A stretch of DNA of 64,000 bases from Planctomycetaceae bacterium (GCA_021732415.1 JAKFVC010000078.1:1-64000), one strand, 5' to 3'; counted from the stretch's first letter, positions 15,936 through 25,776 are shown. Notes: a model not told the origin generated them from the letters alone. Made by a program: numbers and translations.

Positions 15936-18900
15936 ATGGCTGAAGCTGTTGCTCGCCCGTTTACTCACCTGCACTGTCATACTCAATATAGCCTGCTCGA
16001 CGGAGCCAACCGTATTCCCGATCTGGTCAAGAAGACCAAAGAATTGGGGATGAATTCGCTGGCGATTACCGATCACGGGAATCTCTACGGGGCGCTGGAA
16101 TTCTACTCCAAGTGCAAAGAGGGCGGGATCAATCCGATCCTCGGTTATGAGGCCTACATCGCCCCCGGCAGCCGGTTTGATAAGGGGGGAGCCTCGCGCC
16201 AGAAGGAGGCCAGTTTCCACCTCACATTGCTGGCCAAGAACCGTGTCGGCTTTCAGAATCTGATCAAGCTGGCCTCACAGGCTTACCTGGAAGGTTTTTA
16301 CTATAAGCCGCGGATCGACAAGGAAATTCTCGAGAAATACCACGAGGGAATCATCTGTCTCTCCGGATGTTGTTCGGCCGAGTTGTCGACGATGATCCTC
16401 GAAGAAAAAATGGACGATGCGCGGCGCGTCATCGGGTGGTACCGCAAGCTCTTCGGCGAAGATTATTACCTTGAGATCCAGAACTGTGGTCTGGAGATTC
16501 AGCGTCTGTGCGCCGAGGGAACGATTGATCTTTCGTATCAACTTGGCGTGCCACTGGTGGCGACCAGCGATACCCATTATCTCACCCAGGAAGACGCCGC
16601 AGCGCATGATGTCTTGCTGTGCGTCAATACGCATACCAGCCGCGCGGACACCAAACGCATGCGGATGGATACAGATCAGTTCTTCCTGCGATCTCCCGAG
16701 CAAATGTATGACGCCTTTCCGGGCCATGCCGAGGCTGTGGCCCGCAGCCAGGAGATCGCCAATAAGATCGACATTCAGCTCGATCTGAAGACGCGGCACT
16801 TCCCCGTCTTCGCCCCGCCCCCTGGTCGGACCGATATCGAATATCTCTCCGAGTTGTGTGACGAAGGTCTGATCTGGCGCTATGGCAAAGATGGCATTCA
16901 AGAGAAGCACCGCGAGCGGTTGAAGTTCGAATTGAGCGTCATCGGCAAGATGGGCTTTTCGAGCTATTTCCTGATCGTTTGGGACTTCGCCCGGTTCGCT
17001 CGCGAGAATGGAATTCCCTGCCTGGCTCGTGGTTCGGCTTGTGGTGCGTTGGTCGCTTATTGCCTGGGTTTGAGCAATGTTTGTCCGCTGGAGTATGACC
17101 TGCTCTTCGAACGCTTCCTCGATCCGAATCGTGCGGAAGCGCCCGATATCGATATCGACTTCTGCCGCGATCGTCGCGAAATGGTCATCAACTATGTGAA
17201 GCAGAAATACGGCAGCGAAAACGTCGCACAGATCGGTACGTTCGGGACCTTGAAGGCCCGCGCTGTGATCCGCGACGTGGCGCGTGCGCTGCAAATTCCG
17301 CTGGATCGCGTCGACGAAATTGCGAAGGCTGTGCCTGAGACTCTCAACATCAAGTTGAAGGATGCCATTCAGGAAAGTGCCGATCTACTGGAAGCGTATA
17401 ACAACGATCCGCAGATCCACGAGGTGCTGGACATCGGCATGAAGCTGGAAGGTCTGGCCCGCAGTTGTGGTACGCATGCGGCGGGTGTCGTGATCGGCGA
17501 TCGACCGCTCGTGGAGTATGTGCCGCTGCAGCGCATCACGGGCAAAGAGGAAATCATCACGCAGTGGACCGAGGTCGAAAAGGCCGGTCTGCTGAAGATG
17601 GACTTTCTCGGGCTGCGCAATCTGACGATCCTTGATAAGGCGGTGCACAATGTGAAGCGGCATCGCGGCAAGGATATCGATCCGGCCAAGTTCCCGATGG
17701 ATGACAAAGCGACCTTCGCCCTGCTCCAGCGCGGTGAGACGAAGGGCATCTTCCAGTTGGAAAGTGGCGGTATGCGCGATCTGCTGCAAAAGATGCGGCC
17801 GGATAGCTTTTTAGACATTATCGCGACGTCTGCCCTCTATCGTCCCGGTCCGCTTGAGGGCGGTATGGTGATGACGTATGTCAACGTCAAGAACAAGAAG
17901 GAACCACATCCCAAGGTCCACCCCATCATCGACGAAGTCTTGAATGAGACTTACGGCGTGATGGTGTACCAGGAACAGGTGATGCGGATTCTCAATCGCT
18001 TGGGGGGAATTGAACTCTCGTCTTCTTACGCCTGTATTAAGGCCATCAGTAAGAAGAAGATCGAGATCATGACCAAGTTCAAAGAGCAGTTCCTCGCGGG
18101 GTCGCAAACCCAGGGATTGCAGGCAGAACAGGCCATCGATCTGTGGAACATGATCGAGAAGTTCGCGGGCTATGGCTTCAACAAGTCGCACTCGACGGCG
18201 TACGGGGCTATTGCCTATCAAACCGCATTCTTGAAAGCCCACTTCCCCGCCGAGTTCATGGCCGCCTTGCTCTCTTGCGAGATGGAAGATACCGAGCGCA
18301 TCAACGAACATGTCGACGACGCGCGACGAATGAAGTTGACTCTGTTGCCGCCCGACGTGAATCGGTCGGACGTCGAATTCAGCGTGCTAAGCGATAAAGA
18401 GATCACGTTTGGACTGTCGGCGATCAAGGGCTTAGGCGGACCAGTGGTGAAGGCCCTGGTGGCAGAGCGTGCCTCGCGCGGGCCGTTTAAGAACGTGTTC
18501 GATCTGGCTGAGCGTCTCGACCCGAAGGTATTAGGTAAGGGGTCGCTGGAAATCCTGATCAAGGCCGGTGCGCTCGATTCGTTCAAGGCCACGCGGTCCC
18601 AGCATCTGGCCGTTGTCGAGCGGGCCATTCAAGGGGCCGCGTCTAAACATCGTGACCGTTTAAGCGGTCAGAAGAGCCTGTTCGGTGATGATGATCCCAA
18701 GCCGACCAAGGCCGGTGAAGCACCCGCGCCGTTGACTCTGCCCGATGTCGCCGAGCTCACTCATAGCCAGGTGCTGGCGTTTGAGAAGGAAGTCATCGGC
18801 TTCTATCTGACGTCTCATCCGCTGAGTGAGCACTCCACGAAGCTGACGGCGTATGCCTCGCACCAGATCAAAGACGTCGCGGTGATGGAGGATAAGGCCG

Positions 18901-19466
18901 AGGTCATGGTCGGAGGGATGATCGGATCGATCAAGAAGGCCGCGACGAAGAAGCCCAGCAAGAACGGGCACTCCAAGTACGTGAATTTCGATCTGGAAGA
19001 CGTGACCGGAATCATTCGCTGCATCATGTGGCCGGAAGACTTCAACCGGCAGGGAGAACTGGTGAAGTCGGAAGAAATTGTCTTCGTCCGCGGCCGAGTC
19101 GACCGCCGCAGTCGCGAGCCGAACTTGATCGTCCAGGAAATCATCACCCTGGAAGCGGCCGACAAGAAGTTCACCGAGAAGGTGATCTTGCGCTTTCAAA
19201 AGGGTATGCACACCGAAGGCGATTTCGTCCAGGCCCGCACCATTCTGATGAATTACCCAGGCAAGTGCGACGTGATGGTGATCGTGGAATCCTTCGACGA
19301 CGCGAACCCCGACAAGAAATTCAAGTTCCCTCTATCGAGCGATCTGCGGGTGACTGCTGACGCTCAGATGGAACGTGAACTGCAAGAATTGCTGGGCAAA
19401 CAGAACGTCCGCTACCACGGCGAGCCGAAAAAAAAGGCGCGTCAGATGGCTTATTCGGGTGAATAA
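15936..19466 (+). CDS. dnaE: DNA polymerase III alpha subunit
   Basis: The replicative polymerase, about 1176 residues (E. coli DnaE has 1160). I prefer the ATG at 15936 because AAGGATGG lies eight or so bases before it; an in-frame ATG at 15924 would add four residues. The N-terminal PHP domain begins HLHCHTQYSLLDG, with AITDHGNLYGALEFY following. The catalytic palm carries PDIDIDFCRDRRE (residues about 408-420). The helix-hairpin-helix region and an OB-fold (VMVGGMIGSIKKA) lie near the C-terminus. FNKSHSTAYGAIAYQTAF is a DnaE signature. The PHP histidines appear largely kept, so residual phosphoesterase or proofreading activity is possible but not shown. It is single and complete. Confidence 0.97.
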   Translation: MAEAVARPFTHLHCHTQYSLLDGANRIPDLVKKTKELGMNSLAITDHGNLYGALEFYSKCKEGGINPILGYEAYIAPGSRFDKGGASRQKEASFHLTLLAKNRVGFQNLIKLASQAYLEGFYYKPRIDKEILEKYHEGIICLSGCCSAELSTMILEEKMDDARRVIGWYRKLFGEDYYLEIQNCGLEIQRLCAEGTIDLSYQLGVPLVATSDTHYLTQEDAAAHDVLLCVNTHTSRADTKRMRMDTDQFFLRSPEQMYDAFPGHAEAVARSQEIANKIDIQLDLKTRHFPVFAPPPGRTDIEYLSELCDEGLIWRYGKDGIQEKHRERLKFELSVIGKMGFSSYFLIVWDFARFARENGIPCLARGSACGALVAYCLGLSNVCPLEYDLLFERFLDPNRAEAPDIDIDFCRDRREMVINYVKQKYGSENVAQIGTFGTLKARAVIRDVARALQIPLDRVDEIAKAVPETLNIKLKDAIQESADLLEAYNNDPQIHEVLDIGMKLEGLARSCGTHAAGVVIGDRPLVEYVPLQRITGKEEIITQWTEVEKAGLLKMDFLGLRNLTILDKAVHNVKRHRGKDIDPAKFPMDDKATFALLQRGETKGIFQLESGGMRDLLQKMRPDSFLDIIATSALYRPGPLEGGMVMTYVNVKNKKEPHPKVHPIIDEVLNETYGVMVYQEQVMRILNRLGGIELSSSYACIKAISKKKIEIMTKFKEQFLAGSQTQGLQAEQAIDLWNMIEKFAGYGFNKSHSTAYGAIAYQTAFLKAHFPAEFMAALLSCEMEDTERINEHVDDARRMKLTLLPPDVNRSDVEFSVLSDKEITFGLSAIKGLGGPVVKALVAERASRGPFKNVFDLAERLDPKVLGKGSLEILIKAGALDSFKATRSQHLAVVERAIQGAASKHRDRLSGQKSLFGDDDPKPTKAGEAPAPLTLPDVAELTHSQVLAFEKEVIGFYLTSHPLSEHSTKLTAYASHQIKDVAVMEDKAEVMVGGMIGSIKKAATKKPSKNGHSKYVNFDLEDVTGIIRCIMWPEDFNRQGELVKSEEIVFVRGRVDRRSREPNLIVQEIITLEAADKKFTEKVILRFQKGMHTEGDFVQARTILMNYPGKCDVMVIVESFDDANPDKKFKFPLSSDLRVTADAQMERELQELLGKQNVRYHGEPKKKARQMAYSGE

Positions 19467-19590
19467 TCTCGTGGGACGGGTCTAACCTTTCCTTAATAAG
19501 CGGCCTCCCTTCAAAATCCGCAACTTCCTACAATTCGATCCGCGAGTTGAATCCTCGGCCATTTGACGGAATTCACCAAAAGGATCTCCA

Positions 19591-19839
19591 ATGCATTTCT
19601 TGTACTTTCTGCTGATCGGTTTGTTTGCCGGCTGGATCGCCGGATTGATTCTCAAGGGCAAAGGCTTCGGAATCATCGGCGACCTGATCATTGGTTGTAT
19701 CGGCTCGTTCTTCGGCGGGTTTCTGTTTAGCCTGCTGAATATTCCTGTGGGGGGAACACTCGGCCAGTTGGTCTGTGCCACGATTGGCGCGATCGCCTTC
19801 ATCTATCTGGTCCGCTTTCTGCGAAACAATCCGCTGTGA
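19591..19839 (+). CDS. GlsB/YeaQ/YmgE family membrane protein
   Basis: An 82-residue protein consisting of three hydrophobic helices with the family's small-residue pattern (GLFAGWIAGLILKGKGFG, GCIGSFFGGFLF, LVCATIGAIAFIYL). The family, also called transglycosylase-associated proteins, is found in the inner membrane of many bacteria and is linked to general stress, with no known biochemical activity. A GGAT-rich site (aaaaggatctcc) precedes the ATG. It follows dnaE by 124 bases on the same strand; a functional link is not implied. Confidence 0.9.
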   Translation: MHFLYFLLIGLFAGWIAGLILKGKGFGIIGDLIIGCIGSFFGGFLFSLLNIPVGGTLGQLVCATIGAIAFIYLVRFLRNNPL

Positions 19840-19913
19840 AGAGTTCTCCTGGATTCTCTCGGGCAGACTCGTAAAACATCGACCTTCGCCAATTACTGAC
19901 TGGAAAGCTCATT

Positions 19914-21002
19914 GTGCCGGAAGTTTCGATCATTGTTCCGACTTATCGCGAAGCGGAAAACCTGGGTGTCTTGATTCCGCGAGTTTGCAGTGCGTTAAGC
20001 GGCGCGGCGATATCGGCTGAGATCATCGTCGTGGATGACAACAGCCCGGACGGAACTCCTGAAGTCTGTCGGGTGCTGGCGGAAACCTATCCGCTGAGAC
20101 TTCTGGTCCGCACGACCGAGCGTGGCTTGTCGAGTGCCGTGCTGGCTGGAATGAATATTGCCCAGGGTGACCTGTTGCTGGTGATGGATGCCGACCTGTC
20201 GCATCCTCCCGAGAAGATCCCTGAGATCGTGGCGGCGATGCGCGACCCCAAGACCGATTTCGTCATCGGCAGTCGTTATGTGGCGGGTGGCTCGACGGCG
20301 GAAGACTGGGGATTGTTTCGCTGGATCAATTCAAAGGGCGCGACCCTCTTGGCCTGGCCGCTGACGTCGACCAAAGATCCCATGGCGGGTTTCTTTGCAT
20401 TGCGTCGTGCGGACTATTTGCAGGCGGTCGATCGTCTCGATCCGATTGGTTACAAGATCGGGCTCGAACTACTGGTGAAGTGCGGATGCCGGCGAGTCGC
20501 CGAAGTGCCGATCACCTTTCAGGATCGTTTGCATGGCGAGAGCAAGCTGACCCTCAAAGAGCAGCTCAATTACCTGCGGCATTTGCGGCGGTTGTACAAC
20601 TTTCGGTTCGGGATCTGGGCGTACTTGGCGCAGTTTATTCTCGTGGGTGCGTCGGGGATGGTCGTCGACTTGTCAATGTTCGCATTGTTGCTGTTGCAGG
20701 GGTGTCCGTTAGCAGCCGCTCGTGGGTTGGCCATCTGGACGGCGATGACGTGGAATTTCTGGCTGAATCGCACGGTCACGTTCTCATTCGCGAAGACCGA
20801 GCCGTGGTGGCGACAGTACGTCGCCTTCTGCGGAAGTTGCTCGGTGGGAGCCCTCGTGAACTGGGGAGCCAGTCTGTGGCTGACTCAATCGGTCCCGTTC
20901 TTTGCGGCTCACAAATTGACGGCCGCGGCCGTGGGTGTTGTGGCCGGAACTGCGTTCAACTTCATCCTCTGCAGAGTCGTAGTGTTTCAAAAGCGGTCAT
21001 AA
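19914..21002 (+). CDS. GT2 polyprenol-phosphate glycosyltransferase fused to GtrA domain
   Basis: A 362-residue two-domain protein starting with GTG. Residues 1-230 are a dolichol-phosphate mannosyltransferase (DPM1)-like family 2 glycosyltransferase: VSIIVPTYREAENL, VVDDNSPDGTPEV and the metal-binding MDADLSHPPE. Residues about 235-360 form a GtrA-like domain with four membrane helices (YLAQFILVGASGMVVDL, NFWLNRTVTF). Such fusions make polyprenyl-phosphate sugars on the cytoplasmic face and may help flip them for glycan or protein glycosylation. The sugar cannot be told from sequence. Preceding gene: a small membrane protein 74 bases upstream. Confidence 0.93.
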   Translation: MPEVSIIVPTYREAENLGVLIPRVCSALSGAAISAEIIVVDDNSPDGTPEVCRVLAETYPLRLLVRTTERGLSSAVLAGMNIAQGDLLLVMDADLSHPPEKIPEIVAAMRDPKTDFVIGSRYVAGGSTAEDWGLFRWINSKGATLLAWPLTSTKDPMAGFFALRRADYLQAVDRLDPIGYKIGLELLVKCGCRRVAEVPITFQDRLHGESKLTLKEQLNYLRHLRRLYNFRFGIWAYLAQFILVGASGMVVDLSMFALLLLQGCPLAAARGLAIWTAMTWNFWLNRTVTFSFAKTEPWWRQYVAFCGSCSVGALVNWGASLWLTQSVPFFAAHKLTAAAVGVVAGTAFNFILCRVVVFQKRS

Positions 21003-21322
21003 CCCTGAGGAGAATCCAAGTATTCCAGCCTCCAGATGACATGAATTTGAATCTCACGCAAAGGCGCCAAGGCGCAAAGAAAAGAGGGAAACTGGCATCT
21101 GTTCTTACACCTTTGCGCCTTGGCGCCTTTGCGTGAGATTCAATGTCTTCACCCAATTCCGACTGCTACAACAGTTTGAGTCATGGATCGTCGACGAGTT
21201 GGCGCCTCCTGCCCCGGAATCGTTAATCGTGAGATAGAGTTATCTGTCCGAAGCCCCTCGGGGTCCGGCTGACCAACACAATCTCGGGATGCAATAATCG
21301 ACACCAGCGGTGTATTCGGAAC
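21003..21322. other. Intergenic region with one inverted repeat
   Basis: This 320-base gap holds the R1 inverted repeat (21048..21143). The remaining 180 bases lead into the ABC ATPase gene and show no further feature I can support. Confidence 0.55.
21048..21143. repeat. CTCACGCAAAGGCG inverted repeat, family R1, copy 2
   Basis: Same arms as 3745..3838 and 49709..49810, with a different spacer of about 35 bases. The long perfect stem lies just after the glycosyltransferase gene and could also act as a 3' stabilising hairpin. Confidence 0.92.
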
Positions 21323-22186
21323 ATGACTGATAACCCCGCCATTCAGATCGAGAACCTCGTTGTCCGTTACGGGTATTTTACGGCGGTCGATGGTCTGAAT
21401 CTGACCGTGCGGCCGGGGGAATTGTTTGGCTTCCTTGGTCCGAATGGGGCAGGCAAGTCCACGACCATCCGAGTGCTGATTGGCGTCTGCCATCCCTCGC
21501 TGGGTGCGGTCCATGTCGCGGGGTTTTCGATCCCGTCGCAATTGAGCCGTGTCAAACCGCTATTCGGTTATGTTCCCGATTCTGAAAATCATATCGAGGA
21601 ATTCACGGGGCGTGAGAATCTCGATCTGTTCGCCAAATTGTATGGAGTCGATAAGTCGGCGGTGAATGCGGCGTTGAAGCGTCTCGAACTGGAAGAGGCT
21701 GCTGACTTGCCCGTGCGGACTTATTCCAAGGGGATGCGCCGCAAGTTGCTCATCGCGCGAGAAATCCTGCATCGACCGCGGATTCTCTACCTTGATGAAC
21801 CGACCGCGAATCTGGATGCACATTCCACGGTCGTCGTCCGGCGACTATTGCGCGATCTGGCTGCCGATGGGGTCACGGTGTTTCTCACGACGCATGACAT
21901 GGAAGAGGTCGAAGAGATCTGCGACCGCGTGGCGATCATCGCCAAGGGGAAGCTCGTCGATTGCGATACGCCGTCGAACTTTGTGCTGCGACATGCCGAA
22001 CGTAAGGTGGAAGTTCAGTTCGAACGGGACGCGGAGTTGTTTCGCGAGATCCTTGATCTGGAGATTCCTGCGGAACGCGAGCGTCTGGCTGAGGTGATTC
22101 GCACAGAGCGTTGTTCGCATCTGCACACGCAAGAGTTTCATTTCGAAGAAGTCTTCGTGAAGTTGACCGGGCAGGTGTATGCATGA
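21323..22186 (+). CDS. ABC-2 type ATP-binding protein
   Basis: A 287-residue ATPase. Walker A is at residues 39-46 (GPNGAGKS). A degenerate signature YSKGMRRKL lies about 135-143, and Walker B is RILYLDEPTANLD. TTHDMEEVEEICDR holds the switch His. The signature SKGM is usual for ABC-2 drug, antibiotic or sodium exporters. It overlaps the permease gene by four bases (ATGA at 22183-22186), so the two are translationally coupled and form one exporter. The substrate is unknown. Confidence 0.93.
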   Translation: MTDNPAIQIENLVVRYGYFTAVDGLNLTVRPGELFGFLGPNGAGKSTTIRVLIGVCHPSLGAVHVAGFSIPSQLSRVKPLFGYVPDSENHIEEFTGRENLDLFAKLYGVDKSAVNAALKRLELEEAADLPVRTYSKGMRRKLLIAREILHRPRILYLDEPTANLDAHSTVVVRRLLRDLAADGVTVFLTTHDMEEVEEICDRVAIIAKGKLVDCDTPSNFVLRHAERKVEVQFERDAELFREILDLEIPAERERLAEVIRTERCSHLHTQEFHFEEVFVKLTGQVYA

Positions 22187-23289
22187 TATTTCGCCCGGCG
22201 ATGCTGCGTGTCTTGTGGTGCAAAGAGTGGCTGAGGTTGCGCAAGCAGCCGACCGCCCTGCTCTTGTTGGGCTTGCTGACCGCAGTTTCGATTTTGATTG
22301 CCACCGGCGGGCCGCAACTGACTCGCTCTGGCGTCGAAGCCAAACTGCCGACCTGCTGGTTGGTCTATGACTCGGACAATGCCTGGGTGACTTATCTCAA
22401 GGAGCGTATTCCCACCCATCCTCCGATCAAGATGGTCGCAGCAGCCGACATGCCGCGACGGGGAAATGGATACGTCTACCCCAGCGGTGACTGTGGCATG
22501 GAACTCTACACCGCGGACAAGAAACATCCGCGGTTGGTCTTTCGCTATCCCGGTACCCAGCCGAATTTGTTCTTCCCGTATACCCAATGGTTCTGGGGTG
22601 AGACCGTCGCGTTCATTGGTGAAACGCCGGCGTTTCATCAAGTCGTGGTGCCGATGGGACGCAGCAGTCCTCAAGCCCCGGGCGATGTCCTGAAGCAGAC
22701 TGCCTTGTCAGACCTGATGACGATTGAGATGGTCGGGAGCCTGCTGCTGTATGGAGTGCAGTTTTTCTGCTGTGCCTACTTATTGATCTCTTTGACGAGC
22801 CAGGAACGGGAACGGGGAACGATGCTGGCCCTGGCCTTAACGCCGGCGTCGACATTGGAAATCCTGCTGGCGAAGTGCCTGTTTCATGGCAGCTTGTCGG
22901 TGACGATGTGTGGAATCATCGTTGCCATCCTGATGCCGGCGGCACTCGCGCAACCCTTGTTGTGGGCGACGCTATTTGTCTCCTCGGTGGGGTTCTTGTC
23001 CTTGGGCATCATCCTGTCATCGCTCGCGAAAACACAGGCGACCGCGGCATTGCTGACGTTGTGTTACATGCTGGGCGTGGCATTGGTCTTTCACCTGTCG
23101 CGCGGTTGGGCCGGGTTCGCGATGATCCGGGAATTGATGTTCGAGCATCGAGGATTTCTGCTCGTGTTTGCGAGTTTGAAATCGGGAGGGAGTGTAATCG
23201 CGTGGATGCGGTTAGGAAGTTTGGCGGTGGTCGTGCTGGGATGGGCGACCTTGGCGACGCAGGTTTTTAGGCGATACGGTTGGCGCTGA
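22183..23289 (+). CDS. ABC-2 type permease
   Basis: A 368-residue membrane protein that begins in the ATGA overlap with the ATPase stop. I chose this start over an upstream one at 22111 because of that overlap and because it begins the first membrane helix region (LRKQPTALLLLGLLTAVSI). A soluble loop of about 120 residues follows. Five or so helices then cluster at residues 180-365, with the ABC-2 hallmark SQERERGTMLALALTPASTLEILLAK. It should form the membrane half of the exporter with the upstream ATPase. Nothing in the sequence identifies the substrate. Confidence 0.9.
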   Translation: MIFRPAMLRVLWCKEWLRLRKQPTALLLLGLLTAVSILIATGGPQLTRSGVEAKLPTCWLVYDSDNAWVTYLKERIPTHPPIKMVAAADMPRRGNGYVYPSGDCGMELYTADKKHPRLVFRYPGTQPNLFFPYTQWFWGETVAFIGETPAFHQVVVPMGRSSPQAPGDVLKQTALSDLMTIEMVGSLLLYGVQFFCCAYLLISLTSQERERGTMLALALTPASTLEILLAKCLFHGSLSVTMCGIIVAILMPAALAQPLLWATLFVSSVGFLSLGIILSSLAKTQATAALLTLCYMLGVALVFHLSRGWAGFAMIRELMFEHRGFLLVFASLKSGGSVIAWMRLGSLAVVVLGWATLATQVFRRYGWR

Positions 23290-23329
23290 GGCGTTGCAAG
23301 AACAGTCCTTGAACCCGGAGGGGTGATGA

Positions 23330-23752
23330 CTATGTCCCGCCGCCATCGCGTTTCAGTCGATTCACCGACGAGGCAAAAATCCGTTGGCGGCGTTCGATCG
23401 TCTCGGGCGTCGCGGCCTGTGATTGCTGCAGGTCTTCGAAGCTCGCGAGGCACTTCCGACAGCCAATCGTTTCGAGATGAAACCGAATGTAGTCGGAGTG
23501 GCCCGTTTCCAGCGCTTGCAATAGATAGCTGCCAAGCTCGTGCCGCGTGGGGCAACTTAGCCGATTCCGTCGCCAGACTTCGCCGACCGTTAAGGCTCCG
23601 TGATCGCGCTCCGAGATTAACCCCGAGACGCGCCGCTGTAGCTCGGTGCCGTCGCGGAGTTGTTGCTCGATGTCACTCATACGCGCTGATGGCAGGTCTT
23701 CGTCCAGCCAGGCGAGGAGTTCAGCATCGGAGATTGGGGTTGATTCGGTCAT
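23330..23752 (-). CDS. Zinc-finger-like protein, possible anti-sigma factor
   Basis: A 140-residue acidic protein. ATG 23752 is preferred over an in-frame TTG at 23767. It has a charged N-terminal helical part (SDAELLAWLDEDLPSARM) and a motif CPTRHELGSYLLQAL followed by FHLETIGCRKCLASFEDL. The Cys-His-Cys-Cys arrangement resembles the anti-sigma zinc domain seen in many planctomycete proteins that follow ECF sigma genes. No sigma gene adjoins it, and the nearest in this window is at 30834. No membrane helix is visible. The anti-sigma role is an inference; it could be an unrelated zinc-binding protein. It converges with the ABC permease. Confidence 0.6.
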   Translation of the reverse strand: MTESTPISDAELLAWLDEDLPSARMSDIEQQLRDGTELQRRVSGLISERDHGALTVGEVWRRNRLSCPTRHELGSYLLQALETGHSDYIRFHLETIGCRKCLASFEDLQQSQAATPETIERRQRIFASSVNRLKRDGGGT

Positions 23753-23784
23753 ATTTCGGTCGAGCAAATGATACTGGTTGGCGT

Positions 23785-23845
23785 GCCCGTGGCGGACGCT
23801 GCTAGCGTCCGTAATACGCGGACGCTAGCAGCGTCCGCCACGGGG
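23785..23845. repeat. GCTGCTAGCGTCC inverted repeat, family R7, copy 1
   Basis: The arms cccgtggcggacgctgctag and ctagcagcgtccgccacggg form an almost perfect palindrome around gtaatacgcg. The same element is at 44971..45037, and one arm at 32686..32712. Confidence 0.92.
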
Positions 23846-23855
23846 GTGGGGGGCG

Positions 23856-24962
23856 TTACGCGAGTTTCAACAACGGATGTTCGCGATCCTTCAACGGGAA
23901 TGTTACTGGCCCTTGTGTCCGGTGCGATTCGAAGATCGACATGATCATCTCGACGATCGCCCGGCCTTCGTACACGCTGCAGAGGGGTTGTCCGTCGGTC
24001 TCGATGCACTGGATCAGGTTCTTCACTGCCATGATGTTTCCGCCGTCCAGGCCGCCGTCTTTTAAACTCTCGGGTTTGGCGGGACCGTTGGATGAGACGT
24101 TTTCCCAGGCAATGCCACTGCGCAGGGGCGACCATGTCGGATCGGGGAGATACTTGACGCTCGGTAGCGAACCCGTGACGACTTCCACGATTCCCTTGGA
24201 CCCGTAAATCTGAATGCCGAAACGACTCTTGCCGCCCCCTTGTCCGCGGTGAGATCCGAAGTACCCCGTCGCCCCGCTGCTCAAGGTAAACATGGCATTC
24301 ACACCATCACCCGCAAGCGGTCCCAAGCCTTCCTTGCCGGGGACGATATCAGCTTTGGTCGCCGGCTTGCCGTCTTTCGTCACGATCGTGGCATAACACG
24401 ACTTCGCATCACCACCGAAGAACCGCATGAGGTCCAGAACGTGCGAACCGAGCACCCACAGATCCTCCAGGCCACCACGTTGATCTTCCTTGCCACGAGC
24501 TCGGATCTCAAGGATTTTTCCCAGCTTGTCCTCGGCGATCATCTTCTGGACGACCGGCAACATCGGGCTGTAACGCGTCTGATGCGCGAGGGCGAGTTTG
24601 ACATGCTTGCGTTCGACCGCGGCGACGATCTGGTCGGCCTCGGTCAGGGTCCGGCAGAAGGGCTTTTCCATATAGATATGGCAGCCGTGTTCGACGCAGG
24701 CCATGACCATGTCGAAGTGTTGATCGATCCACCGCGGGCCAATGGCGACGATCTGCGGTTGGGCTTTGTCCAGCATCTCGCGATAGTCGGCATAGCCAGT
24801 TGTCGCGCCAGTGAGCGCGACCATCTTGGTTCGGCCGGCCTCGTTGTCATCGGCCAGAGCGACGACTTCGACATCCGGGATGGCCTTCCACACTGTGGCC
24901 AGGCCGTGCCCGTAATCCCCTTTGCCCGTACTGCCGATAATCCCCACGCGGTACTTCGCCAT
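23856..24962 (-). CDS. Gfo/Idh/MocA family oxidoreductase
   Basis: A 368-residue NAD(P)-dependent oxidoreductase. I chose the ATG at 24962 because it starts directly at the Rossmann strand (MAKYRVGIIGSTGKGDYG); longer starts add unrelated residues. The conserved EKP motif (IYMEKPFCRTLTEAD) and the GIVEVVTGS strand of the C-terminal domain fit the family. Members oxidise or epimerise sugars, inositols and related polyols, and planctomycetes carry dozens of them. The substrate is not identifiable. The next genes on the same strand are a hydrolase 58 bases upstream and HisC beyond it, but there is no sign of a shared pathway. Confidence 0.92.
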   Translation of the reverse strand: MAKYRVGIIGSTGKGDYGHGLATVWKAIPDVEVVALADDNEAGRTKMVALTGATTGYADYREMLDKAQPQIVAIGPRWIDQHFDMVMACVEHGCHIYMEKPFCRTLTEADQIVAAVERKHVKLALAHQTRYSPMLPVVQKMIAEDKLGKILEIRARGKEDQRGGLEDLWVLGSHVLDLMRFFGGDAKSCYATIVTKDGKPATKADIVPGKEGLGPLAGDGVNAMFTLSSGATGYFGSHRGQGGGKSRFGIQIYGSKGIVEVVTGSLPSVKYLPDPTWSPLRSGIAWENVSSNGPAKPESLKDGGLDGGNIMAVKNLIQCIETDGQPLCSVYEGRAIVEMIMSIFESHRTQGPVTFPLKDREHPLLKLA

Positions 24963-25020
24963 GTCGAGTCTCCATAGTGTTGAACAGCTCGGGTGCAGAC
25001 CGTGATTGTTGAAAAGTATT

Positions 25021-25755
25021 CTACTCGCGCAGGCTCTCCACGCGAAGTCGGTCGGCCAGCCAGGGGACGACTTGTGAGGCCATGTGATTGAAGTATTCCC
25101 AGCTATGACCACCGTGCGAGGTCTCAACATCGCGGTCGTAGGGAATGCCCGTCGATGAGAGTTTACTGGTCAGCCGGACGAGCGTTTCCATGCCTTCCTG
25201 GTCGGCCGGGTCGCACGCCACGAATTGATTTCGCGGCCAGTTGAGGGGGTGAATTTGGAGGGTCGCAGTTTCCTGGCGGGCCGCTTCGGCGTTCTCGTAC
25301 ATGGCATCGAGCGGCAGGCCCTGACCGAACATCATTTGAAAATCGACGATCGGAGACAGTGCGGCCACGACGGGGAATTTTCTGGCATTGCGATAGGCAA
25401 TTCTGAGGGCCCCCTGCCCTCCCATGCTGACTCCGAACAGGGCGATTTGCGGGGGTTTCAGTTCCCAGTTGAGTTCTATCCACGGCAGGACTTCATCGAC
25501 GATATGTTGCTCGGGAGTGATAACGGGATCGAACTCCGTGCAGACTCGATTGAGCCACCAGGAGCGCTGACCATGCGGGCAGATGACTCTTAAACCGTGC
25601 TGATCGAACAGGCGTGAATAGATCGCGTTGCCGTTGAGCGTGATCAGGCCGTGCCCGTGCAGGAACACAACCGCGCCCGGACCATTCGCATTGATGGGTT
25701 GGTAGACGTCCGCTGTTTTGCCGGCAATGGAAACGGGGCGCCAGATGCCTGGCAT
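25021..25755 (-). CDS. Alpha/beta hydrolase
   Basis: A 244-residue single-domain hydrolase. The oxyanion region is VVFLHGHGLIT and the nucleophile elbow is GVSMGGQG (Ser at about 115 within GxSxG). The likely catalytic His lies in SHGGHSWEYF near residue 222, with an Asp before it. The fold matches the dienelactone hydrolase/esterase D/prolyl-oligopeptidase-like superfamily. Substrates range from esters to S-formylglutathione, and this one is unassigned. No signal peptide is visible. It sits 58 bases upstream of the oxidoreductase gene on the same strand and could be cotranscribed with it. Confidence 0.85.
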   Translation of the reverse strand: MPGIWRPVSIAGKTADVYQPINANGPGAVVFLHGHGLITLNGNAIYSRLFDQHGLRVICPHGQRSWWLNRVCTEFDPVITPEQHIVDEVLPWIELNWELKPPQIALFGVSMGGQGALRIAYRNARKFPVVAALSPIVDFQMMFGQGLPLDAMYENAEAARQETATLQIHPLNWPRNQFVACDPADQEGMETLVRLTSKLSSTGIPYDRDVETSHGGHSWEYFNHMASQVVPWLADRLRVESLRE

Positions 25756-25776
25756 AGTTTGGTCCTTGGATGAAAC

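Noticed and set aside
16275-17294. 339-residue open frame on the minus strand
   Set aside because: It is antisense to dnaE within the PHP and palm region; high GC at third positions creates long antisense frames here.
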